From Rhodospirillales bacterium (GTDB taxonomy: Bacteria > Pseudomonadota > Alphaproteobacteria > UBA9219): DNA of 7,976 nt. A model generated the notes under the pieces. That model made no database searches, was not told where the DNA came from, and saw only the letters and a program-made list of their open reading frames with translations. How positions within the stretch are numbered: position 1 is the stretch's first letter; each line of letters opens with the position of its first letter. The position numbers and the translations under genes were made by a program. The stretch is from contig JAATFY010000268.1 in NCBI GenBank assembly GCA_015654915.1, positions 1 to 7,976 of the forward strand. Direction: 5' to 3'. Positions 1 through 7,431 of the stretch are shown here, piece after piece.

Positions 1-354
1 ATCGTTCTTGTGGCCGACGACGACATGTATATGCGGCTTTTGGTCAAGAAAGGGGTGGGTCCCCATCCGACCGTGCATGAAGTCGGGGACGGCGGCGAAG
101 TGCTGGCGGCCTACAAAAAATATGTGCCGGATATCCTGTTTCTCGATATCCATATGCCGAACATGGACGGGAAAATCGCGCTGCGCTCCATTCTCTCCAT
201 CGATCCGAAAGCCTACGTCATCATGCTGAGCGCCGACAGTTCGCAGGAGAATGTGGAATTGACGACGCATCACGGAGCCAAAGGCTTTCTGGCAAAACCC
301 TTCACGAAAGAGAAAATTCAGGATTACGTCCGGAAATGCCCGACCATGGCCTAG
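1..354 (+). CDS. Response regulator receiver (CheY-like) protein, 5' end outside window
   Basis: The reading frame is open from base 1 and ends at the TAG at 352-354, giving 117 visible residues that form almost a complete receiver domain. The fragment opens with the beta-1 strand and acidic cluster I-V-L-V-A-D-D-D (acidic residues 6-8). The likely phospho-acceptor is Asp49 in LFLDIHMPNMDG. The switch residue is Ser77 (MLSAD), and the conserved Lys99 is in AKPF. These are the known Mg-binding, phosphorylation and signalling residues of receivers, and all are present. No output domain follows, so the protein is either a stand-alone CheY/Spo0F-type regulator whose start lies just upstream of the window, or a larger protein ending in a receiver. 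An internal GTG at 10 and ATG at 25 are poor starts, because they would remove beta-1 or the acidic pocket. It lies tail-to-tail with a hybrid kinase one base away, and an Hpt-to-receiver partnership with that kinase is inference only. Confidence 0.9.
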   Translation: MVLVADDDMYMRLLVKKGVGPHPTVHEVGDGGEVLAAYKKYVPDILFLDIHMPNMDGKIALRSILSIDPKAYVIMLSADSSQENVELTTHHGAKGFLAKPFTKEKIQDYVRKCPTMA

Positions 355-355
355 C

Positions 356-3300
356 TCAGCCGAGCAATTCCAGACTTCGGAGAAATTCCTTTACCCTGAG
401 ATATTCGCTGCCGATTGTGGCGCACAGCGCCGCCTGTTCTTCGGAAGTGCCCTGAAAATGCTGGGCTTCGCCGCATAATTTCGCCAGATCGTTTGCGCCT
501 ATGCTGGCGGCGCCGCCCTTGAACATATGGCCGGCTTCCTGCCACGTCTTGGTGTCCTGCGTCCGGTATTCATCAAGCGTTGCCATATTCTTGTCCGACT
601 GCTCGATAAAAATGCCTATCAGATATTTTTCCACGCTTTTGTCTCCTTCGGAGAAACTGTTCAGCATGGACAAATCCAGAGGCGGCGCATCATCATGCAC
701 AACCGGCTCAGGATGCGGCGGTTCGGGAATATCGGCATCAAAACCGATCCACTGACCAAGAATTTCCTTCAATTCATCGATATTGATGGGTTTGCTGATA
801 TATTCATCCATACCGTAGCGCAGGCACTTTTCCCGGTCGCCGACCATGGCGTTCGCCGTCATCGCAATGATCGGCACATGCGCACCGGTTGCTTTCTCGC
901 GGTCGCGAATATCCTTGGTTGCCTCGTAACCATTCTTCTGCGGCATGTGACAGTCCATGAGAATGATATCCCACGCTCCGTTTTCGCAGCTCTTGAGTAC
1001 ATCCTCTCCATTATCGACAATCACGAAATGGCCGATGCCGAATTTCTGCAGGAATTTCCGAATCAGGATCTGGTTCATCGGGTGATCTTCGGCCACCAGA
1101 ATGCGCGCGTTTTCCGGACGTATCGCGCCGAGTTGGGCTTTCTGCCGGCGCATATGTTTTTCTTCATGCAGCACGTCGGTGGTTTCGAAAGGAATTGCGA
1201 ACCAGAAAGTCGAGCCCTTCCCCACTTCGCTTTCGACGCCTATTTTGCCGCCCATCATTTCCACCAATTGCTTGGTGATCGCGAGGCCAAGGCCGGTCCC
1301 TCCGTATTTGCGCGTGGTTGATGTATCGGCCTGAACGAATTTCTCGAAAATAGCGGCCAGCTTATGTTCGGGAATGCCGATACCGGTGTCGGAAACTTCG
1401 CAGCGGAAATCGATATGCCTGTCATCGATGTTCCGGATAGATGCGCGGATCTCGACCTGACCATCGTCGGTGTATTTGACCGCGTTGCCGATCAGATTCA
1501 TCAATATGCGCCCGAAACGGGTGGGGTCGCCCAGCACATAAGGAAATGTCTCTTTTTCGTAATGCCGGATTATAAGAATGCGTTTTTCGCGGGCGATGTG
1601 ATCCATCGCATGAATGACGCCATGAAAGACGTAGTGGGGGTCGAAACCGATGTATTCCAGCCGCATCTCGCCGGCTTCGATCTTGGAGAGATCGAGAATA
1701 TCGTTGACGATCTCCAGCAAATTCACCGAAGAGCGGAACACGGTATCGGCCAGAGCGTGCTGGTCTTCCGTCAATCCCGATTCCAACAGCAGCCGGTTCA
1801 TGCCGAGAATACTGTTCAGCGGCGTGCGCAATTCATGCGACATGTTGGCAAGGAACTCGGACTTGGCCTGGCTGGCGATGGCGGCCTGGGCCTTTGCGCG
1901 TTCGGTTTTTGCCAGAGTACGGTAAAGGAAAACGAACAGCACCACGAAACCTACAAAAGCCGCCACGCTGGAATACATGACCAGATTTTTTTTAAGCGAA
2001 TATTCTTCATATCGCCGCTGCAGGAGATCGAGAAGCGCATCCATCGTCTTGTCATAAAGGAGATCGTAGAGGGAGATGACTTCCGTCGCCTGCGCGAAAA
2101 CTCCGGCGGCGGCGTCTTCGCCCATGCGACCAAAAATAATACGCGCCAGCCGGCCCTGGAGCGCGTCAAGTTTGGGCAGGATTATCCGATTGTGATAATC
2201 GAGAAACTGGCCCGCGCTTTCGTTGGCATGTTTCGCGCGCTCGAGCGCGTCTTTTATATCCGCCTCCTGAATTCGCAGCCCGTCGTAAAGCTCCTGCAAT
2301 TCGCGGATTTCTTTTTCGGTCCATTGCGCCGGCGGCCTTCCCGACGCCAGCAGTCCCGACGCCAGCCCCCGCAATCTTCCCAACGTCTCCATGATTTCGG
2401 GAGTGACATTGATAGCGGCGTCTTCCAGATAGTCGCTATCGAGCTGCGGGTCTGTCGTCAGGCCGGCGTTATCGGCCACATCTTTCATAAAATCCATCAG
2501 TGAATGGATGACTTCGGAATATCGGTTAAATCCGATAAGCGGAACATGCTCGTTTTGCGCTTCCAGCAACGGCAGAATATCCCTTTTTATTTTTTGCCAT
2601 CCCTGACTGACCCCCAGCCCGTTTCCGGAAGACTGGTCGACGGCATCAAGGGCCGTGATAAGGCCGCGCGCCTCCCGCTTTGCCGTTTCTCTTTGCTCGT
2701 CATCGGCAAAGGCCACGCCATTGCGCGCGACATAGGTTAGCCCGCGGATTTCCTGAATGCGCTGAAGCAAGTCGATTAGCTTGCCATGATAGCTCGCGCC
2801 TTCCCGCTCTTCTACGGCCAGGCGGATATCCGTGTTGAGAACGGTAACCGCCTGGTAAACGATAAGAACCAAAGGCAGGGAAAAAAGAATACCGGAGCCG
2901 ATAATCAGAAAAAACCGCCTCGAAATGGCGAAGGTAAGAACCGTCATCAAAATCATCGTGCTGGTGATAACGGCCAGCGCCAGAATTTCGAAATTCTGGT
3001 TGGCGTCGAAACGGCAATCCGCAAAGGGCACAAAGACGGCAGCCGCCATCCCGGTATAATGCATGCCGCAGACGGCGGCCCCCATAATCAGCGCGGCGAC
3101 CACTCTCCACCCTGTTTGCCGGCTGCTTTCCCGACCGAGCGTAAAGACGATCCGGAGCGCCGCGCCGGAAGCCGCGATGGCAATCGCCACAGAAAGAAAA
3201 AACAGGGAGGGAATGTAATAAAGGCTCGCCTGCATATGCATGGAGGCCATGCCGGTATAGTGCATGGCGCAAATGCCGAATCCGAGCAATACGGCGCTGA

Positions 3301-3670
3301 CGGAAAGACGCGCCCCCGAAAGTTTCGGTGCCTGCGTAATCTGCAAAGCAAAAAAAGCCACGGCGACAGCGCAAACCATCGATACCGCCGTCAGCCATGG
3401 ATCGTAATGAACGACCATCCGCATTCGGTAGGCGAGCATGCCGATGAAATGCATCGACCAGATTCCGGCGCCGAGCGCGAACGCGCCCATCGCCTGCAAG
3501 ATGTATTTTTTGCGCCTCTCCGGTTCGCCGAACATCCGGATCGCCAACGTCAATCCGGCATACGAACCGAATGAAGCGACGAGGAATGATGCCAACGCCA
3601 AAAGAGGGATATAGCTTCCTCTTTCCGCATTTACGGGAATTGCGCCGTCGAGAAAAAAGTTTGCGAGCAT
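356..3670 (-). CDS. MHYT-sensor hybrid histidine kinase with receiver and Hpt domains
   Basis: This 1104-residue inner-membrane sensor kinase autophosphorylates and passes phosphate through its own receiver and Hpt domains. Residues about 20-275 are multi-pass membrane with three MHYT-type motifs: MHFIG at 73, MHYTG at 136 and MHYTG at 203. MHYT domains are proposed to bind copper and sense diatomic gases. Residues about 283-563 form a long helical region between the last MHYT-side membrane helix and another at about 565-585. It includes a stretch at 398-440 (VADNAGLTTDPQLDSDYLED onward) resembling sensor regions of proteobacterial chemoreceptors. HisKA follows, with phospho-His612 in SHELRTP. 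The HATPase has the N box at 725-733, DTGIGIP at 761 and GGTGLGLAI at 790. The receiver has acidic residues 861-862, Asp906, Thr938 and Lys960. The Hpt has His1048 in GHMFKGGAASIG. All catalytic residues are intact. The ATG at 3670 leaves a suitable lead before the first helix, but no clear Shine-Dalgarno is seen before it. Confidence 0.95.
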   Translation of the reverse strand: MLANFFLDGAIPVNAERGSYIPLLALASFLVASFGSYAGLTLAIRMFGEPERRKKYILQAMGAFALGAGIWSMHFIGMLAYRMRMVVHYDPWLTAVSMVCAVAVAFFALQITQAPKLSGARLSVSAVLLGFGICAMHYTGMASMHMQASLYYIPSLFFLSVAIAIAASGAALRIVFTLGRESSRQTGWRVVAALIMGAAVCGMHYTGMAAAVFVPFADCRFDANQNFEILALAVITSTMILMTVLTFAISRRFFLIIGSGILFSLPLVLIVYQAVTVLNTDIRLAVEEREGASYHGKLIDLLQRIQEIRGLTYVARNGVAFADDEQRETAKREARGLITALDAVDQSSGNGLGVSQGWQKIKRDILPLLEAQNEHVPLIGFNRYSEVIHSLMDFMKDVADNAGLTTDPQLDSDYLEDAAINVTPEIMETLGRLRGLASGLLASGRPPAQWTEKEIRELQELYDGLRIQEADIKDALERAKHANESAGQFLDYHNRIILPKLDALQGRLARIIFGRMGEDAAAGVFAQATEVISLYDLLYDKTMDALLDLLQRRYEEYSLKKNLVMYSSVAAFVGFVVLFVFLYRTLAKTERAKAQAAIASQAKSEFLANMSHELRTPLNSILGMNRLLLESGLTEDQHALADTVFRSSVNLLEIVNDILDLSKIEAGEMRLEYIGFDPHYVFHGVIHAMDHIAREKRILIIRHYEKETFPYVLGDPTRFGRILMNLIGNAVKYTDDGQVEIRASIRNIDDRHIDFRCEVSDTGIGIPEHKLAAIFEKFVQADTSTTRKYGGTGLGLAITKQLVEMMGGKIGVESEVGKGSTFWFAIPFETTDVLHEEKHMRRQKAQLGAIRPENARILVAEDHPMNQILIRKFLQKFGIGHFVIVDNGEDVLKSCENGAWDIILMDCHMPQKNGYEATKDIRDREKATGAHVPIIAMTANAMVGDREKCLRYGMDEYISKPINIDELKEILGQWIGFDADIPEPPHPEPVVHDDAPPLDLSMLNSFSEGDKSVEKYLIGIFIEQSDKNMATLDEYRTQDTKTWQEAGHMFKGGAASIGANDLAKLCGEAQHFQGTSEEQAALCATIGSEYLRVKEFLRSLELLG

Positions 3671-3939
3671 GTCTGTTTTCGGCCGGTGGGATTTCTCGAA
3701 CGAACACTAATCTCGAACGCGCGGAAAGACGAAGACATATCCGCCGGAACAATCGCATCCGCATATCCGGCAGTGAGCCGGGCCTCCAAGCCCAAACATA
3801 CGTCCGTAGTTTCATTCATACCCACGCATGAATTAACGCGATTCCTGACGGCTAAAGCTTGCAACATATTCTCGATTGATTCCTCTATAATTTCTTCGCT
3901 TTTTTGCGATCCGGCTTCAAAGTTAGAAGCAATATCCAT
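3631..3939 (-). CDS. Possible small hypothetical protein (102 aa) between the unknown gene and the kinase
   Basis: An open frame of 102 codons starts at an ATG 9 bases after the stop of the upstream 640-residue gene and ends 40 bases inside the hybrid kinase gene, in a different frame. It fills what would otherwise be a 278-base gap. The N-terminal part (residues 13-32, SEEIIEESIENMLQALAVRN) is a plausible amphipathic helix. Residues 36-61 contain two cysteines (CVGMNETTDVC) and a hydrophobic stretch. The C-terminal third is basic and less protein-like. I do not recognise a family. The ribosome binding site is weak (GGAT four to seven bases before the ATG). The close spacing and kinase overlap would suit translational coupling, which might explain why the kinase start lacks a clear Shine-Dalgarno. 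The alternatives are an untranslated leader for the kinase or a chance open frame; an opposite-strand frame (3686-3952) also stays open here. Confidence 0.35.
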   Translation of the reverse strand: MDIASNFEAGSQKSEEIIEESIENMLQALAVRNRVNSCVGMNETTDVCLGLEARLTAGYADAIVPADMSSSFRAFEISVRSRNPTGRKQTCSQTFFSTAQFP

Positions 3940-3948
3940 ATTATCCGG

Positions 3949-5871
3949 CTAGGGATTTTCTGCCAAATTATGTTCGGGACTGAGATCTTTCAGAGATTTT
4001 CTTTTCGCGTACATCGGCGAAGCTTTATGCATCGGCCATTCTTGATAAATAATTTTGTCGCGGTATTCCTGTTCCGCGGAGAAGCGTGCGGGATTGTCGT
4101 TATAATGGCGATATACCCCATATTCATGCTGTGACCCCGACACATAGAAAGGCCTGTAATTCCAGCCCGCATTAATACGCGTATTTTCGCGTTGCCGTTC
4201 AGGCTCCCGATCCTGATCCCGATCGCGGTCCCTTTCCAGATTCCACACGCGAATCCGCTCGTTTTCACGTTCTTCGGAGGAAGAACGCCGCTGTTCCTGT
4301 TCGCTTTGCAAGCGAACACGGCGATCGCTTTCTTCTTCCTTCGTCCTGTCTTCGGCTTCGCGTCCGAAAGCCTCGCGGCGCTCATCTTCCGGCCGGCGCA
4401 TGGCGCCCGTATAAGCAACCTGTTCATTCTCCGCAGTTCCGGTTTCCGAAATGCCGGTCGGCGGCGCAACACCGCTTTCGACAGAAGCCGAAGATGTTTC
4501 CCTGTTTTGCGCGCTCTCTGGAAACGCCTGTTCGGGCGTGAGGTTCTGTCCGGAACTTGAGATACCGGGCAATATGAATTCCGTGGCCGAAGCCGTCCGC
4601 ACCATTTCTGCGGATTGAGTTTGTGTGCCAGCCGTTTGTTCCGGCGGCTGTTCCCGAACCGCTTGCTCTTCCGCGGGCGCGTGTACCGTCGTCGTTTCCA
4701 CTGTGCCGGCAGGAGTGGGAGAAATCTCTTCCGCGGTATGCGCCATTTCGGGACGATGCGGAGAAAGCTGCATATCAGCTTTTTTCCGGTCCTCTTGTTC
4801 GATGCGCGTGGCTTCCGCTTCTTGGCGCGCCGCCCCCGTTCCCTGCTCGGCGCGTATTGCGAGGACTTCGCGCTCGGGCGGCGTCAGACCTTCGGTTCCC
4901 GCGTTTTCATCCACGTTGAAATAGCCCAAACGTCCCGGCATGCGGCGTTCGTGGCCATCCGTGCGGCGCTCATGATTTTCCTCGCCGCGACGTTCGGGAT
5001 TCTCGGCTTGCTCTCCTTGCTCCGCCTTTTGTTCCTGGCTTTCTGCCGCTTCTTCTCTGCGCGGCTCCTGCTGTCTTGGCCGGAGATAAGGAACCGCAAC
5101 ATGCGTATTCTGCATGAAGCTTTCACCCCCTATTGCTCCCAAAGCCAATAGCATCGCGCCCCTTTCTTTGGCTCTTTCGCCTGTCCTTTTGTTCTCTTCC
5201 CTGGGGTCTCCCAAATAAGGACGCGGCGCTACATAGGGGGTGTTGTCGCCGGCGATGGACGTGTCGTCGCCCTTAAGGGACGCATCACCGCGAAGCACTC
5301 TGTCGCGCACCCGCGTTCCGTAGAAATTCTGATCGACGCCGAATTCCAACAGCGGGTTGTTGCCGACAGGGGCGGTTGCGGCCATGGGTTGCCCCATCAC
5401 GATGAGGCCCGTAGGAACAGCCATGTCCCGCAACGTCGGCACTGCCGCAGCGGAAGCCGGAATGGTACAACTCTTCATCACACCTTCCTTGCCGTCAAAA
5501 GATATGATGATCACAGCCTCTTCCGGTTCCGGAAGGTTAGTGGGAATAAGCGCCGCGGACGTGATCGAAATGCGCACAAAAATAGCGGGGGCGGACGCCG
5601 AAGCGGGCGTCGACACAAGAACATCCCGGATCGATTTCAGCAGTTCTTCTTCCTGTTTTTCCCAGCCTGTCAAATGCGGCCAAATCTCGGCAAGCGCCGC
5701 AAGCACGTGCGGGCGGGTGGTTTTCAAATCATGCGCGAACGGCCCGTGCGCGGCCAGCGCCATAATATAATCCTGAATGGTGGGGTCGAGTTTCTGCTGC
5801 TCGAGAACCACCGGCGGCTGATCTTCCGGCGATAAATCCCGTTCCGGCGTTCCGTTTCGAATGTTTGCCAT
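3949..5871 (-). CDS. Hypothetical 640-residue protein with charged low-complexity repeats
   Basis: I do not recognise a family. The frame is open from 5976, but I choose the ATG at 5871 (MANIRNGTPERDLSPED), because the extra 35 upstream residues are Cys/Arg-rich, look non-coding and would occupy the divergent promoter. An AGGA lies just before this ATG, though with unusually short spacing. There is no signal peptide or membrane helix. Residues about 30-165 look folded, with helices around 33-88 and a beta-like stretch near 95-132 (AIFVRISITSAALI, AVIIISFDG). A short glycine/alanine-rich hydrophobic patch lies at 238-250. Residues 266-312 are Glu/Gln/Arg-rich, 330-370 Glu/Ala-rich, and 375-485 Thr/Ser/Pro/Glu-rich. 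Residues 492-565 are dominated by Arg, Glu and Asp, with an RDRDRDQDRE tract near 547. The tail at 569-600 is rich in Tyr, Trp, Phe and His. Only one cysteine (135) is present. Such composition suggests a largely disordered scaffold, nucleic-acid-binding or secreted effector-type protein; this is inference. Confidence 0.8.
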   Translation of the reverse strand: MANIRNGTPERDLSPEDQPPVVLEQQKLDPTIQDYIMALAAHGPFAHDLKTTRPHVLAALAEIWPHLTGWEKQEEELLKSIRDVLVSTPASASAPAIFVRISITSAALIPTNLPEPEEAVIIISFDGKEGVMKSCTIPASAAAVPTLRDMAVPTGLIVMGQPMAATAPVGNNPLLEFGVDQNFYGTRVRDRVLRGDASLKGDDTSIAGDNTPYVAPRPYLGDPREENKRTGERAKERGAMLLALGAIGGESFMQNTHVAVPYLRPRQQEPRREEAAESQEQKAEQGEQAENPERRGEENHERRTDGHERRMPGRLGYFNVDENAGTEGLTPPEREVLAIRAEQGTGAARQEAEATRIEQEDRKKADMQLSPHRPEMAHTAEEISPTPAGTVETTTVHAPAEEQAVREQPPEQTAGTQTQSAEMVRTASATEFILPGISSSGQNLTPEQAFPESAQNRETSSASVESGVAPPTGISETGTAENEQVAYTGAMRRPEDERREAFGREAEDRTKEEESDRRVRLQSEQEQRRSSSEERENERIRVWNLERDRDRDQDREPERQRENTRINAGWNYRPFYVSGSQHEYGVYRHYNDNPARFSAEQEYRDKIIYQEWPMHKASPMYAKRKSLKDLSPEHNLAENP

Positions 5872-6018
5872 GTCCTGACTATGGCATCTGCACGTATAGG
5901 AAGTCAGCGTTAATCGGCGTCTTTTTATAAACTTCCCATAAAGAAACACGCGGAAAACGCCGCAGTTAAGCCGCATTGTCTTCCTAGCCTGCCGCGTCTC
6001 GTGTTCGTCGGATCGTTC
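5872..6018. promoter_or_regulatory. Divergent intergenic control region
   Basis: These 147 bases separate the start of the 640-residue unknown gene (leftward) from the start of the phospholipase D-like gene (rightward). Promoters for both should lie here or just beyond. AT-rich cores occur at about 5921-5942, on either strand (TTTTTATAAACTT and CATAAAG). I could not assign a convincing pair of -35 and -10 hexamers at proper spacing to either direction, so no specific promoter is claimed. Two nested inverted repeats lie around the AT-rich core, which would suit an operator shared by the two genes. Confidence 0.5.
5895..5940. repeat. Imperfect 10-bp inverted repeat in divergent spacer
   Basis: TATAGGAAGT at 5895-5904 is matched by ACTTCCCATA at 5931-5940, which is its reverse complement at 9 of 10 positions, with 26 bases between the arms. 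The arms bracket an AT-rich core. A second pair is offset from it: CGGCGT at 5915-5920 and ACGCCG at 5957-5962, with TTAA near each arm. The arms sit 24 and 60 bases from the leftward start codon. They may be half-sites for a dimeric regulator or form a hairpin in the leftward leader transcript. They could also be chance, because short inverted repeats are common in an AT-rich spacer. Confidence 0.45.
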
Positions 6019-7329
6019 ATGTCATCGCGCTGTCTATGGATTTTGATTTTTCTGTTTCTTCCTGCTGCATGCGCCCAATTACCGGCTGTGGATCCCGATA
6101 TCGCGGCAGCGCGTCAGGCCGCGCTGTCGCAGCCTCCCTTGGAAGTTTTACGGCAACAGGGCGAACATATCGCCGGAATCCCCTTCGTCGGCGGCAATAA
6201 AGTAACTTTGCTTCAGGACGGCGCCGCGACTTACCCGGCCATGCTGGCGGCCATACATAGCGCCAGGAAACGCATCGACATGGAAAGTTTCCTGTTCGAT
6301 GAAAAGGAAGGCCGACTGTTTGCCGAAGCGCTTTTGCAAAAGCGCAAGTCCGGTGTTCAGGTCAACCTGATTTATGACGGCATTGGCTCCGACGATACGT
6401 CTTCCGCCCTGTTCGACCGGTTACGGGCTCACGGCGTTCATATCATGGAATATAACCCTGTCGACCTCGGCTCGATTGCCGATTCTTCCTTCAACCATCG
6501 CGATCATCGCAAATTGCTGATAATCGACGGCGAGACCGCCTTTACCGGCGGCGTCAATATCAGCATGCTTTACAAGCTGAAACTCAAAGTCAAACGGCTG
6601 GTGGACGAGCCGGAGGATTCGAGCGAACTCGATCCCGAAAAAACGCCGTGGCGCGACACGCATGTAAAGATCGAGGGGCCGGTCGTCGCCGAATTCGAAA
6701 AAATCTATACGCAGACATGGCGTGAACAGAAATCCGATTATGTCCCACTGCCGCCCCCTACCCTTGCCGCACCGCGCGGTAATTTATGGGTGCAGGCGAT
6801 CGACGGCACGCCGGATCTTGACCGCTTTCCCATTTATAAATCCCTTCTGGTGGCTATCGCGCTGGCGCAACATTCCGTGCATCTGACGGCTGCTTTCTTT
6901 GTACCGACCGACGACCTTCTCGACGCGCTGGAGGATGCCGCGCGCCGCGGCGTCGACGTAACCCTGATTTTGCCGGGCCAGAGCGATTCCGAACTCTCGC
7001 TGCATGCCGGTCATGCCGCGTATGAGGATTTGCTGGAAGCCGGCGTTAAAATCTATGAGCGTCAGGGCGTGATTCTGCACGCAAAGACCGCTGTAATCGA
7101 CGGGATATGGTCGACAGTCGGCTCCTCAAATCTCGATTGGCGCAGCGTTCTTTTCAACAATGAATGCAACGCCGTTATCCTCGGCTCGGGCTTTGGCGAC
7201 CAGATGGAAAAAATGTTTCAGGCCGACCTGGCGTTATCGCGGCGCATCGAACCGGAAGAATGGTCTAACCGGCCATGGATCGAGAGACTTCACGAATGGA
7301 AGGCCGAGACTGTCGAATATTTTCTATAG
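6019..7329 (+). CDS. Exported phospholipase D / cardiolipin synthase-like protein
   Basis: This 436-residue member of the phospholipase D superfamily has two HxKxxxxD motifs: HRKLLIID at residues 163-170, followed by a GG-containing strand (FTGGVNIS), and HAKTAVID at 354-361, followed by GSSNLDWRS. Two HKD motifs in one chain form the complete active site of cardiolipin synthases and bacterial PLDs, which transfer or hydrolyse phosphatidyl groups through a phospho-His intermediate. The N terminus (MSSRCLWILIFLFLPAACAQ) is a signal peptide. Cysteine 18 in LPAAC could be a lipidation site, but proline at -3 is atypical, so cleavage after ACA is the alternative. Classical cardiolipin synthase instead has two N-terminal membrane helices, so the catalytic part here probably faces the periplasm. 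A charged insert (about 184-210) separates the first HKD region from the WRDTHVKIEGP segment. The ATG at 6019 follows a weak GGA at suitable spacing; an in-frame GTG at 6001 adds six residues without a better site. The substrate is not decidable. Confidence 0.9.
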   Translation: MSSRCLWILIFLFLPAACAQLPAVDPDIAAARQAALSQPPLEVLRQQGEHIAGIPFVGGNKVTLLQDGAATYPAMLAAIHSARKRIDMESFLFDEKEGRLFAEALLQKRKSGVQVNLIYDGIGSDDTSSALFDRLRAHGVHIMEYNPVDLGSIADSSFNHRDHRKLLIIDGETAFTGGVNISMLYKLKLKVKRLVDEPEDSSELDPEKTPWRDTHVKIEGPVVAEFEKIYTQTWREQKSDYVPLPPPTLAAPRGNLWVQAIDGTPDLDRFPIYKSLLVAIALAQHSVHLTAAFFVPTDDLLDALEDAARRGVDVTLILPGQSDSELSLHAGHAAYEDLLEAGVKIYERQGVILHAKTAVIDGIWSTVGSSNLDWRSVLFNNECNAVILGSGFGDQMEKMFQADLALSRRIEPEEWSNRPWIERLHEWKAETVEYFL

Positions 7330-7431
7330 CCTTATGGCCTGTTTATATCCAAAGGCGGACTGTCTTATAGAAACCTGACGAGAATAATATTGGAATACCT
7401 CTGTTAAATCTTTGTTGCCAAAGGAAAACCC

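Noticed and set aside
527..1321. 264-codon open frame on the + strand within the hybrid kinase
   Set aside because: It is antisense to the receiver and HATPase coding region, whose motifs are all intact. The translation has no recognisable domain, as is typical of opposite-strand frames in GC-rich coding DNA.
1364..2503. 379-codon open frame on the + strand within the hybrid kinase
   Set aside because: It is antisense to the helical sensor and HisKA region. It is long, but its translation is rich in Gln, Arg and His with no domain logic, and the kinase frame accounts for this DNA.
2700..3815. 371-codon frame on the - strand overlapping the MHYT region
   Set aside because: It is the shifted frame of the same strand. 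The translation is Arg-rich and lacks the hydrophobic pattern, whereas the kinase frame gives clear membrane helices and MHYT motifs.
3917..3933. Hairpin GCTTC/GAAGC downstream of the 640-residue gene as a terminator
   Set aside because: The stem is five base pairs with a seven-base loop and no T run follows on the - strand, so it is unlikely to stop transcription.
4615..5151. 178-codon frame on the + strand opposite the 640-residue gene
   Set aside because: It is Arg/Leu/Phe-rich, the usual complement of Glu/Arg-rich coding DNA on the other strand, and has no convincing ribosome binding site.
5872..5976. 35-codon N-terminal extension of the 640-residue protein
   Set aside because: The extension is Cys/Arg-rich, unlike the rest of the protein (one Cys in 640), and would cover most of the divergent promoter spacer.
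7326..7345. Hairpin GCC-TTAT-GGC after the phospholipase D-like gene as a terminator
   Set aside because: The stem is only three base pairs and is not followed by a continuous T run.
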